Positions 16,255 to 23,883 of a stretch of DNA of 34,503 nt are shown piece after piece. Origin of the DNA: CAZMGT01 sp964565895 (GTDB lineage: Bacteria; Armatimonadota; Zipacnadia; UBA1398; CAZMGT01); the NCBI GenBank assembly GCA_964565895.1, contig CAZMGT010000041.1:1-34503 (forward strand). The letters are read 5' to 3'. How positions within the stretch are numbered: the first letter of the stretch is position 1; the number at the start of each line of letters is the position of its first letter. The notes below the pieces were generated by a model that saw only the letters and a list, made by a program, of their open reading frames with translations, was not told the DNA's origin and did no database searches. Position numbers and translations under genes: made by a program.

Positions 16255-16300
16255 TACTCCGTGGGGCAAACGTGTGTGCGACAGCCGAGGTGCGACGGCC

Positions 16301-16939
16301 ATGGACAGGCCGGAGGCGTTGCTCTTTCGCGTGCTGTGGATGTTCGTCCCGGCGCTCGCCGCCGTTGCCGGGCACTACTTCCTTTTCCTCCGGCAAGACC
16401 TTTCCGCGCGGCAGACGCTGGGGTTTGCCGCCGCGGGGCTCGTCGCTGGTGTCGCCCTGTGTTTTGTCCCGATAATTAAGGTTGTCGCGCCGGCGGTCGC
16501 GGTTGCTCCGGGAGTGCTTTACGTCGTCGCCCGCGAGCGCTCGTGGATCGCCGCCGACCGCGCTTATCTTCAGCGCAAGCTCGCCGAGATCCAGGCCGAG
16601 CTCAAGCGCGCCCCGGCGAGCAACTATTGGCACTGCGAGGCGGCGCGGCTGTGCGCGGAGCTGGGCGACGCCGCGCGAGCGTTGTATCACGCGGCCCTCG
16701 CCGTGCAGGTCGCCCGCGGGGAGACGGAAAACAGCCGCTCCCAGGCGTGCATGTACTCCGTTATGCGCCGGGCGCAGCGGCTGGGCAAGGTGCGCTGCGA
16801 GGTGTGTGGGGCGGAGCTGGGCCTGGGCACGCGCATTTGCCCCTCGTGCCACACCGACCGCGGGCGGATTCGCGAGGCGGGGGATGTGGCGATTTTCGCC
16901 GCAGCGGAACTTTACGGCGGGCAAAACGCTTATCAATAG
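16301..16939 (+). CDS. Unrecognised membrane protein with C-terminal zinc ribbon
   Basis: I do not recognise this 212-residue protein. Hydrophobic helices lie at about residues 9-30 and 38-78 (the latter probably two helices). They are followed by a charged helical segment (80-105), a stretch resembling tetratricopeptide helices (WHCEAARLCAELGDAARALYH region, 110-140) and a four-cysteine zinc ribbon: CEVC at 166-169 and CPSC at 180-183. The C-terminal half should be cytoplasmic. ATG at 16301-16303 has GAGGTG nine bases upstream; an upstream TTG would precede the transcription start. It is transcribed alone behind an extended -10 promoter and a palindrome, divergently from hsp20. The next promoter starts 29 bases after its stop codon. 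Confidence 0.75.
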   Translation: MDRPEALLFRVLWMFVPALAAVAGHYFLFLRQDLSARQTLGFAAAGLVAGVALCFVPIIKVVAPAVAVAPGVLYVVARERSWIAADRAYLQRKLAEIQAELKRAPASNYWHCEAARLCAELGDAARALYHAALAVQVARGETENSRSQACMYSVMRRAQRLGKVRCEVCGAELGLGTRICPSCHTDRGRIREAGDVAIFAAAELYGGQNAYQ

Positions 16940-16952
16940 GTAAAAAGAGAGC

Positions 16953-16991
16953 GCCCCGGCCGCGCAATTGACCAGGACAACGCGCCGGGGC
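16953..16991. repeat. Interrupted inverted repeat surrounding a promoter
   Basis: GCCCCGG (16953-16959) and CCGGGGC (16985-16991) pair, as do CGCG (16961-16964) and CGCG (16981-16984), with one unpaired base. The repeat encloses the -35 box and spacer of the next promoter, and its right arm touches the -10 box. It may be an operator or a hairpin at the end of the upstream transcript; no run of T follows. Confidence 0.5.
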
Positions 16992-16997
16992 TATACT
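16968..16997 (+). promoter_or_regulatory. Sigma70-type promoter of the R3H ATPase-holB-trxA genes
   Basis: -35 TTGACC (16968-16973), 18-base spacer, -10 TATACT (16992-16997). Predicted start near 17004, about 88 bases before the R3H ATPase ATG. The leader holds a possible 17-codon frame (17010-17063) that I do not consider supported. Confidence 0.7.
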
Positions 16998-17091
16998 GTG
17001 TCGGAGAAAATGGCGCTTACCACACGCATGGCGGACGGCGTCAGTTCTTTGCCCACAGGCTAAATTCCACAGCGTTTGGCTGAGTTTTGCA

Positions 17092-18618
17092 ATGGACTGT
17101 ATTACTGTACAAAGCGATATCGAGCAGTTTCTCGAGGTGCTTCCCCCGCGGGTGTCGCACACGTTGCGCGAGGCGGGCAACCTGGAGGACCTGATTGAGG
17201 TCGTGCTCGACCTGGGCCGCCGGCCCGAGGCGCGCTTTAGCCAGTCCATGCTCTACCTCTCCGACGACCCCGTGGAGCGCGCCGACTTGGAGTACGTCAC
17301 CCAGCGCGTGAGCCCGTTCGGCGACGACAACCGCGCGGGAATCGAGCGCACCCTGCACCGCATCTCGTGCATCAGAAACCGCCGCGGCGATATCGTCGGG
17401 CTCACCTGCCGCGTGGGGCGGGCGATCTTCGGGACGATCGACATCATCCGCGACATCGTGGAAACGGGCAAGTCCATGGTCCTCCTCGGCCGGCCGGGGA
17501 TCGGCAAGACGACGAAGCTGCGCGAGATCGCCCGCGTGCTCGCCGACGACCTGGGCCGGCGCGTGGTTGTTGTGGACACCTCGAACGAGATCGGCGGCGA
17601 CGGCGACATCCCGCACCCGGCGATCGGTCGCGCGCGGCGCATGCAGGTTCCCACGCCTACGCTGCAGCACGCGGTGATGATCGAGGCTGTGGAGAACCAC
17701 ATGCCCGAAGTGATCATTATCGACGAGATCGGCACCGAGGCCGAGGCGCAGGCGGCGCGAACGATCGCCGAGCGTGGCGTGCAGCTTATCGGTACGGCGC
17801 ACGGAAACACGCTGGACAACCTGCTGCTCAACCCCACCCTCTCCGACCTTGTCGGGGGCATTCAAGCGGTGACCCTGGGCGACGAGGAAGCCAAGCGCCG
17901 GGGCACCCAGAAAACGGTGCTCGAGCGCAAGGCGCCCCCCACGTTCGACGTCGTCGTGGAAATGATCGACATGGACCGCCTCGCTGTGCACCACGACACG
18001 GCAAAGGCCGTGGACGAGCTGTTGCGCGGGTATGAGCCGGTGGTCGAGATCCGCTATCGCGACGAGACGGGGAAGGTCGTGCGCGAGCAGCAGGTGGTGG
18101 AGAACGGCCTGGCGCGCGGCGCGCCCGCCGCTCAGCGCGAGCTAGAGCGCGCGGAGGCCGAGCGGCGCAGGACGTTCCTCATCTATCCCTATGGCATTAG
18201 CCGCGACCGCATCGAGCGCGCCATCCGCGACCTAAAGCTGCCCGCGAAGATCACGCGCGACTGGAAGGAAGCGGACGCGATAATTACCCTGCGCGCGCAT
18301 CAGAAGCGGTTTAAGGCGAAGGGGCATGGGGCGGAGGGCGAGCCGCCGCTGCACGTGGTGCGCAGCAACACCTACGCCCAGGTGCACGCCTGCCTGCGCC
18401 GGATATTCAACATCACGGAGCTAAGCGAGGAGGAGCAGGCGCTGGAGGAGGCGCGGCAGGCCGTGGCCGCCGTGCTGCGGCACTCCCAGCCCGTGGAGCT
18501 GCCCCCGCGCAGCGCCCCGCTGCGCCGCCTGCAGCACAAAATGGCCGATGCCTATCAACTGAGCTCCAAGAGCATCGGCCGCGACCCCTATCGCCGCGTG
18601 GTCATCTACCAGGAGTAG
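17092..18618 (+). CDS. R3H-domain AAA ATPase (SpoIIIAA/Ycf45-like)
   Basis: ATPase with a C-terminal single-stranded nucleic acid binding R3H domain; relatives occur in Bacillota (SpoIIIAA-like), cyanobacteria and plastids (Ycf45), mostly uncharacterised. Over 508 residues: N-terminal helical domain (EQFLEVLPPRV, LDLGRRPEARF), Walker A GRPGIGKTT at 133-141, DTSNEIGGDGDIPH at about 162-175, Walker B VIIIDEIG at 207-214, the sensor-like GTAHGNTLDNLL near 234-245, a linker with basic residues, a second small domain starting near FLIYPYGISRDRIERA, and R3H-like LRRLQHKMADAY plus GRDPYRRVVIY at the end. The ATG at 17092 lacks a clear ribosome site, but the N-terminus aligns with the family. holB follows after 10 bases. 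The cellular role is unknown. Confidence 0.9.
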   Translation: MDCITVQSDIEQFLEVLPPRVSHTLREAGNLEDLIEVVLDLGRRPEARFSQSMLYLSDDPVERADLEYVTQRVSPFGDDNRAGIERTLHRISCIRNRRGDIVGLTCRVGRAIFGTIDIIRDIVETGKSMVLLGRPGIGKTTKLREIARVLADDLGRRVVVVDTSNEIGGDGDIPHPAIGRARRMQVPTPTLQHAVMIEAVENHMPEVIIIDEIGTEAEAQAARTIAERGVQLIGTAHGNTLDNLLLNPTLSDLVGGIQAVTLGDEEAKRRGTQKTVLERKAPPTFDVVVEMIDMDRLAVHHDTAKAVDELLRGYEPVVEIRYRDETGKVVREQQVVENGLARGAPAAQRELERAEAERRRTFLIYPYGISRDRIERAIRDLKLPAKITRDWKEADAIITLRAHQKRFKAKGHGAEGEPPLHVVRSNTYAQVHACLRRIFNITELSEEEQALEEARQAVAAVLRHSQPVELPPRSAPLRRLQHKMADAYQLSSKSIGRDPYRRVVIYQE

Positions 18619-18628
18619 CAAGGAGCCA

Positions 18629-19816
18629 ATGCGCGAGGCATTTTTCGGACACCCGCTGGCAGGGCAGATGCTCGCCAACGCTCTGCGCCGCGGCCGGCTA
18701 GCGCACACCTATCTCTTTGTCGGCCCGCGGGGCGTGGGGAAGCTCCGCGCGGCGAAGGCGTTCGGCCGCGTGGCCGCCTGCCGCAGCCCTCGCGGCGACG
18801 GCGAGCTGCTGGCCCCCTGCGGCGAGTGTCCCTCCTGCGCCCTGCTCTTTGAGCCCGGTTCGCACCACGACTTGCAAATTGTGGAGCGCAGCGAGGTTGG
18901 TGCATCGGGGCGCGCGGCCCAGCCCGCGGGCGAAGAGGACACCGCGCCCCCCGCGGCCACCGTCCTCAGCCAGGAGCTAAAGCTGAGGGACTTCGAGGCG
19001 CCCCTGCGCCTGTTGCACAAGGCTCCCGCGGTCGCCGCGCGGCGCGTGCTTATCATCCCCGAGGCCGAGCGCATGGACCAGGACGCCTCGGGCTACTTGC
19101 TTAAAACCCTTGAGGAGCCGCTACCGCGCACGTTGATTATCCTCACGACAACGAACCCCGCGGGGCTTGTGCCCACGATTCTCTCCCGCTGCCAACACGT
19201 GCATTTTCCCCTTGTGCCGGAGGACGTTGTGCTCCAGGCGTTGCGCGAAAGCGGCGTGGCAGAGGAGCGGGCGCAGTTTGCCGCGCGCTTGGCTGCGGGG
19301 CGGCTGGAGCTTGCGCGCAAGCTTGCCCGCTGGCCCGACGCGGAGGAGTTTTACGGTGAGGTACTCGGCCACCTGCGCGGGGCGCTAAGCGGCGACCGCT
19401 TGGCGCAAATGCAGGCCGCGGAGGGGCTGCGCCGCGCGTGCCTGCGCTGGTGGGAGTTTTGCGAGGGCCAGGAGCTGGCCAGCGGGGCGAGCCACGCCCT
19501 CGAGGAGCGCGCGGTGCGCCTTGGCGCGCCGGACGTGCTAGCGATTTGCGAGTCGTGGCTGCGCGACATGCTTGCCGTGCGGCTCGGGGTGGCGCGCGCG
19601 CATCTTGCCAACCAGCGCGCGGCGGAGGAGCTCGCGGCCGATGCACAGCGCTTTACTCCAGGGCAGTTGGTGCAACGTGTTCGAGCGGCGGGGGAGACGC
19701 GGCGGCGGATTCAACAAAACGTCAATACGCGGCTGGCGCTGGAGGCGTTTGCCCTGAGCATTGGGCCGGGGCAGCCTGTGCTCGCTTTAGCGGGCGCCAG
19801 CGGCGGGCGGAGGTAG
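18629..19816 (+). CDS. holB: DNA polymerase III delta' subunit
   Basis: Clamp-loader subunit that helps DnaX load the beta clamp on DNA. ATG with AAGGAG immediately upstream. The AAA+ fold is clear: FGHPLAGQMLANALRRGRLAHTYLF-like start, P-loop region GPRGVGKL at 32-39 in which the usual Thr/Ser is Leu (delta' need not hydrolyse ATP), a four-Cys zinc module C51, C64, C67, C70, the block RRVLIIPEAERM, ASGYLLKTLEEPLPRTLIIL and the arginine-finger motif ILSRCQ. A low-complexity insert of about 25 residues rich in Ala and Pro follows the zinc module. At 395 aa it is slightly long. DnaX itself is ruled out by the lost P-loop Thr and the missing long C-terminal domain. trxA follows after 6 bases. 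Confidence 0.92.
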   Translation: MREAFFGHPLAGQMLANALRRGRLAHTYLFVGPRGVGKLRAAKAFGRVAACRSPRGDGELLAPCGECPSCALLFEPGSHHDLQIVERSEVGASGRAAQPAGEEDTAPPAATVLSQELKLRDFEAPLRLLHKAPAVAARRVLIIPEAERMDQDASGYLLKTLEEPLPRTLIILTTTNPAGLVPTILSRCQHVHFPLVPEDVVLQALRESGVAEERAQFAARLAAGRLELARKLARWPDAEEFYGEVLGHLRGALSGDRLAQMQAAEGLRRACLRWWEFCEGQELASGASHALEERAVRLGAPDVLAICESWLRDMLAVRLGVARAHLANQRAAEELAADAQRFTPGQLVQRVRAAGETRRRIQQNVNTRLALEAFALSIGPGQPVLALAGASGGRR

Positions 19817-19822
19817 CGCACG

Positions 19823-20152
19823 ATGTCGGAGCCGATACCTGTCGGGGCAAGCAACTTCGATGAGGAGGTTCTGCGCAGCGAAATTCCCGTTTTGGTGGAC
19901 TTTTGGGCGGAGTGGTGCGCGCCATGCCTGGCAGTGGCGCCGGCGGTAGAGGAGCTCGCCCGGCGCTATGCGGGCAGGCTCAAGGTGTGCAAGGTTGATG
20001 TGGAGCAAGAGATGACCTTGGCCGACCGGTATAACGTGTTTTCCATCCCCTGCCTGGTGTTTTTTAAGGACGGCGCAGAGGTCGAGCGGCACATCGGCCT
20101 GGCCTCGGTGCAGACGCTGAGCGAGCTTGCCGAGCGCGTGCTTGGCTCCTAG
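19823..20152 (+). CDS. trxA: Thioredoxin with WCAPC active site
   Basis: Cytoplasmic thiol-disulfide oxidoreductase of 109 residues with no signal peptide. The active site is WCAPC at 31-35 rather than the usual WCGPC, followed by Leu instead of Lys/Arg. The cis-proline loop reads IPC (P76-C77) where IPT is standard, placing a third cysteine next to the active site; another cysteine is at 56. The rest is standard: VDFWAEW, KVDVEQEM, FFKDGAEVERHIG. Its start follows holB by 6 bases. The changes suggest a shifted redox potential or a dedicated partner rather than the general thioredoxin, but that is inference. Confidence 0.9.
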   Translation: MSEPIPVGASNFDEEVLRSEIPVLVDFWAEWCAPCLAVAPAVEELARRYAGRLKVCKVDVEQEMTLADRYNVFSIPCLVFFKDGAEVERHIGLASVQTLSELAERVLGS

Positions 20153-20305
20153 CCGGTGTGCTGCGGGCCGTCAACTTTTTGCGGGGAAAAATCGTCAAAA
20201 CAAATTGAAAAACGGTCCTGCATCTGTCCTGTCGTTTGCCTCAAAACGTCGTACGAGCGTGTGCGATACCGTCGCGCGACAGGCGCGCGAGGGGAGGTAT
20301 AGTTG

Positions 20306-21871
20306 ATGCGCGGGAAGGGTTTTCGCCTGTGCTCGGTGGTTGTCCTAGGGCTTTTGTGCGCGGCAGTCGTTTGCGCTGGTCAGCGCGCCTTGGCCGCCGA
20401 CGACGCGCTAGCTACGGCGCAGAAGCTAGAGGAAGCGTTTATCCGCGTGGCCAAACAGGTCGAGCCCTCTGTGGTAAAGGTGCTCGTTACGCGCAAGGTG
20501 CCCGTGCGCGTTTTTAACGAGGGCGACCTGCCGGACTGGTTCGACTGGCCGCCGGAGCTGCGGCGGTTTTTCCCGTTCCCTCGCTTTCCGGGCGAGGAGC
20601 AAGCGCCGAAAAAGCGCCAACCTCAGGAGACCGAGCCCACCTCCGTGGGCAGCGGTTTCGTCATCGCCGAAGGGTGGATCGCCACCAACTCGCACGTCGT
20701 AGACGGCGCGGAGAGCGTATGGATCGAGGTCGCCGACGGGCGGAGGATCGAGATCAAAAAGCGCTTGGTGGACAAGCTGAGCGACTGCGCCTTTTTGCAG
20801 TTCGACCCGACGCTGGTTAAGCTCCGCCCGCTTCCCTTGGGCGATTCGGACAAGGTGGAGGTGGGGAGCATCGCCATTGCCATCGGCAACCCGTTTAGCC
20901 TGGGAATTTCGTTTAACGTAGGCGTGGTGAGCGGCCTGGGGCGGTCGATCGGCGCCCCGCTGACCGACGAGGAGGGGCGGCCCATCCGGCGTATTCCGGG
21001 GCTGATCCAAACCGACGCGGCGATTAACCCGGGCAACAGCGGGGGGCCGCTTGTTAACCTGCGCGGCGAAGTTATCGGGATGAACACCGCGATTTACAAC
21101 CGCGCCCTGGGCAGCGAGGGCATCGGCTGGGCTATTCCGAGCAACTTGGTGAAGAAAATCTTCAACATTCTGCGCGAAAAGGGGAAGGTGGAGCGCGGCT
21201 GGCTGGGCGTCGCCTTGGAGGAGAAGACGCGCGAGGAGCTCCAAGCCCTCGGCGCCCCCAACGGCGGAGCATATGTCTCGCAGATTACCCCGGGCGGCCC
21301 CGCGGAGAAGTCCGACCTCGCCCCGGGCGATATTATCATCGCCTTTGACCCCACCCCAGGCACGGGCAACGACACCGTTGCCATTCGCTCCAACCAGGAC
21401 CTCATCGACGCTGTCGAGTTTACCGCTCCGGGGACCGAGGTCGAGCTGACCGTTATCCGGCTGAACGAGCAGAAGAAGGTCCGCGTAAAGCTTGGGACGT
21501 TCCCGCTGCGCTGGGGCGCGGGGATGCGGCCCCTGCTCGGCGGGGAAGGGCCGGCGGGGAACATCCTCGGGCTTTCCGTCGGGCCGCTTTCGGACAAGCG
21601 CCGCCGAGCGATGCGCATCCCCCAGGGCGTCGGGCTTGAGGTTACCGCCGTTGACGAGGGCGGCGTGGCCGAGCGCGTGGGCATCCAACCCGGCGACGCC
21701 CTCGTGGCCATTGACCAAACGCTGCTGCACACCGTCGATGACTTTAACAAGGCGGTTGACGCTCTGGCGGGCAAGCGTACGTGTATGCTACGATGGATAC
21801 ACATGGAAAACGGTGTGATTACCGCGCAGGCACGCCAGGTGCTCCTGCCCGAGGAGGGCGCCGGGGAGTAG
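20306..21871 (+). CDS. Deg/HtrA-type serine protease with two PDZ domains
   Basis: Exported trypsin-like protease for protein quality control in the cell envelope. ATG at 20306-20308 with GGGGAGG eight bases upstream. Signal peptide at 1-31 (basic start, hydrophobic core, cleavage likely after ALA). Protease domain with catalytic His130 (ATNSHVVDG), Asp160 (LSDCAFL) and Ser245 (NPGNSGGPLVN), and a Pro/Phe-rich loop (FFPFPRFPG) between the first strands as in DegP. PDZ domains at about 295-395 and 430-515 (GWLGVALEE and GLEVTAVDEGGVAERVGIQPGDA). 521 aa. The bat-like operon begins 67 bases downstream without a terminator, so cotranscription is likely. The 153-base region before it holds no clear promoter. 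Confidence 0.93.
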   Translation: MRGKGFRLCSVVVLGLLCAAVVCAGQRALAADDALATAQKLEEAFIRVAKQVEPSVVKVLVTRKVPVRVFNEGDLPDWFDWPPELRRFFPFPRFPGEEQAPKKRQPQETEPTSVGSGFVIAEGWIATNSHVVDGAESVWIEVADGRRIEIKKRLVDKLSDCAFLQFDPTLVKLRPLPLGDSDKVEVGSIAIAIGNPFSLGISFNVGVVSGLGRSIGAPLTDEEGRPIRRIPGLIQTDAAINPGNSGGPLVNLRGEVIGMNTAIYNRALGSEGIGWAIPSNLVKKIFNILREKGKVERGWLGVALEEKTREELQALGAPNGGAYVSQITPGGPAEKSDLAPGDIIIAFDPTPGTGNDTVAIRSNQDLIDAVEFTAPGTEVELTVIRLNEQKKVRVKLGTFPLRWGAGMRPLLGGEGPAGNILGLSVGPLSDKRRRAMRIPQGVGLEVTAVDEGGVAERVGIQPGDALVAIDQTLLHTVDDFNKAVDALAGKRTCMLRWIHMENGVITAQARQVLLPEEGAGE

Positions 21872-21938
21872 CCCCGGGGCTCGGCGCAGCCCGCGCAGAC
21901 CAGCGTGCCGCTCGCCGCAGGGCGGCGCGAGGTTGGAG

Positions 21939-22889
21939 ATGTGCGCCTTGGCGGGTCAGGCAATTGTTAGCGCAGCGGGTTTTCTGCTTTGCGCTGTGGC
22001 GCCCTTGGTTGGGGCAAACGCGGCCACGCCGTCGCCCGCCGCGGAGCTTGCCGTTGCCACTCGGGCCGACCCCTACCCAGTGGCCGGCGAGCCGTTTGAG
22101 ATAACCATTTCCGCCGAGGTAAAGCTTGCCGGGCCGGTTGTGGGCACGGTTCCCGTGCCCCAGGTCAGCGCCCCGGACTGGGCAAAGCTCGGCTTGCGCG
22201 TCCTAAGCGAGCAAACGAGTTTTCGCACCCAAGCCGCCCCCTCGGGGACAACGTGCGTCACGCAGCTTGCCGTGCGCGTCGTCGCCGACAGGCCAGGGAC
22301 GATCGTTTTGCCTCCCGTGTCCGCCGCGGCGACGCTGCCCAGCGGGGACGTCCTGCGTGGGCAGAGCCAATCGTGCAAGGTGGTCGTGGCCAAACAGCCC
22401 GCGGGCGGAGGAGCGCCGCGGAGCGCGCGAACGGCGGGGAGGGCGAAGCTTGTCGCTGTGCCCGGGCTGGTCGGGCTGGCGCTTGTCCCGGTGGCCACGC
22501 TGGTGTTTGTTCTCTGGCTTGCCGCGCGGCGCGCCCAGCGGCATGGCGCTGTTCCCGAGCAGTCGCAAGAACGCGAGCTTGCCGAGCTGCGCAAGCTGGC
22601 GGAGCAGGAAAACGCCGCGGAGTTTTACGCCCGCGCCGTGCCACGCATCCGCCAGGCGCTGGCCCAGCGTTGCGGGTTCTCCGAGGCCGGGCTGACGACC
22701 GCGGAGTTCGTCGCCGAGCTGGGCGCGCACTGCCCCGACCGCGGCCTCGTGGGCCGTGTGGAGCAGTGCCTTACCGTCGCCGACGGAGTAAAATTCGCCG
22801 CAGCGCGCCCCAAGCCCGCCGACCTGTTCCACGACCTGTGCCTCGTAGAGACCATCCTGCGGGACTCTCGACCGCAACGGGAAGAGTGA
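21939..22889 (+). CDS. BatD-like exported protein, first gene of a Bat-type operon
   Basis: Membrane-anchored extracytoplasmic protein, 316 residues. Signal sequence at about 1-28, a beta-rich domain (ADPYPVAGEPFEITISAEV onward) like the first Ig-like repeat of BatD, a central Pro-containing membrane helix near 165-190 (LVGLALVPVATLVFVLWLAA), and a cytoplasmic helical part starting with ERELAELRKLAEQENAAEFY. It is much shorter than typical BatD, with one repeat. ATG at 21939-21941 follows GAGG at six bases; TTG at 21933 is an alternative. BatD assignment rests on order (followed by moxR, DUF58, VWA genes) as well as topology; sequence alone is not decisive. Confidence 0.75.
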   Translation: MCALAGQAIVSAAGFLLCAVAPLVGANAATPSPAAELAVATRADPYPVAGEPFEITISAEVKLAGPVVGTVPVPQVSAPDWAKLGLRVLSEQTSFRTQAAPSGTTCVTQLAVRVVADRPGTIVLPPVSAAATLPSGDVLRGQSQSCKVVVAKQPAGGGAPRSARTAGRAKLVAVPGLVGLALVPVATLVFVLWLAARRAQRHGAVPEQSQERELAELRKLAEQENAAEFYARAVPRIRQALAQRCGFSEAGLTTAEFVAELGAHCPDRGLVGRVEQCLTVADGVKFAAARPKPADLFHDLCLVETILRDSRPQREE

Positions 22890-22893
22890 TCGC

Positions 22894-23883
22894 GTGGAGT
22901 CGGCTGAAATTCAGGCCATTGCCGAGCAGGCGCAGCGCAAAAGCGAGGTTCTGCGCAAAATCCAGCAGGAGATTCACCGCGTAATCGTCGGGCAAGAGCG
23001 GCTTGTGCAGCGTCTGCTCATCGCGCTGCTTACGGACGGGCACGTCCTGCTCGAGGGCGTGCCCGGGCTGGCTAAAACGCTTGCCGTGCGCACCCTGGCG
23101 CAGACGATCTCCGCCAGTTTTTCGCGCATCCAGTTTACCCCGGATCTCCTCCCCTCGGACCTCGTGGGCACAGTCGTTTACAACCAGCAGGCAAACCAGT
23201 TTTACATCCGCCGGGGGCCGATTTTCGCGAACATCGTTCTCGCCGACGAAATCAACCGCGCGCCAGCAAAGGTGCAAAGCGCGCTGCTCGAGGCGATGCA
23301 GGAGCGTCAGGTGACCATCGGAGACGAGACGCTGCCCCTGCCCGCGCCGTTTCTCGTTCTCGCCACGCAAAACCCCATCGAGCAGGAGGGGACCTATCCC
23401 CTGCCCGAGGCCCAGGTGGACCGCTTTATGCTTAAGGTTATCGTCAACTACCCCTCGGCGCGCGAGGAGCGGGAGATCGTCCGCCTGATGACCGCCCCGG
23501 AGGAGCCCACGGCGCGCACCGTGGCCGACCTGGAGGACATTGTCGAGGCCAAGCGCATTGTGAAAAACATCTATGTTGACGAGCGCATCGTATCCTACGT
23601 CGTGGACCTAGTCACCGCGACGCGTTCGCCCTATCTCACCGGCCCCCAGGGCGGCCCGCTGGTGGAGTATGGGGCTTCGCCGCGGGCGTCGATTTGGCTC
23701 GTCGCTGCCGCCCGGGCAAGGGCGTTTCTCGAGGGCCGCGGGTTCGTTACCCCAGAGGACATCAAGGACCTTGCCCCGGACATCCTGCGCCACCGAATTA
23801 TCGTTACTTTTGAGGCTGAGGCCGAGGGGATTAGCTCCGAGGACGTAATTCAAAAAGTGCTCACCTCGGTGCGGGTGCCCTGA
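22894..23883 (+). CDS. MoxR-family AAA ATPase
   Basis: MoxR-type AAA+ ATPase, usually acting with VWA-domain proteins as a chaperone that assembles or activates a partner complex. Walker A GVPGLAKT at 55-62, Walker B LADEINRAP near 115-123, the family block LLEAMQERQVTI, and sensor-type ATQNPIEQEGTYPLPEAQVDRFM. At 329 aa it is complete. GTG at 22894-22896 lies four bases after the BatD-like stop codon. Its stop TGA overlaps the start of the DUF58 gene (TGATG). Confidence 0.96.
   Translation: MESAEIQAIAEQAQRKSEVLRKIQQEIHRVIVGQERLVQRLLIALLTDGHVLLEGVPGLAKTLAVRTLAQTISASFSRIQFTPDLLPSDLVGTVVYNQQANQFYIRRGPIFANIVLADEINRAPAKVQSALLEAMQERQVTIGDETLPLPAPFLVLATQNPIEQEGTYPLPEAQVDRFMLKVIVNYPSAREEREIVRLMTAPEEPTARTVADLEDIVEAKRIVKNIYVDERIVSYVVDLVTATRSPYLTGPQGGPLVEYGASPRASIWLVAAARARAFLEGRGFVTPEDIKDLAPDILRHRIIVTFEAEAEGISSEDVIQKVLTSVRVP

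Noticed and set aside
17010..17063. 17-codon frame at the start of the R3H ATPase leader
   Set aside because: GGAG lies only three bases before the ATG and the predicted transcription start nearly coincides with it; composition carries no regulatory signal.
20262..20290. GTCGCGCGAC palindrome upstream of the HtrA-type protease
   Set aside because: Ten-base palindromes of C and G are expected by chance in such GC-rich DNA, and no promoter element lies at a suitable distance.
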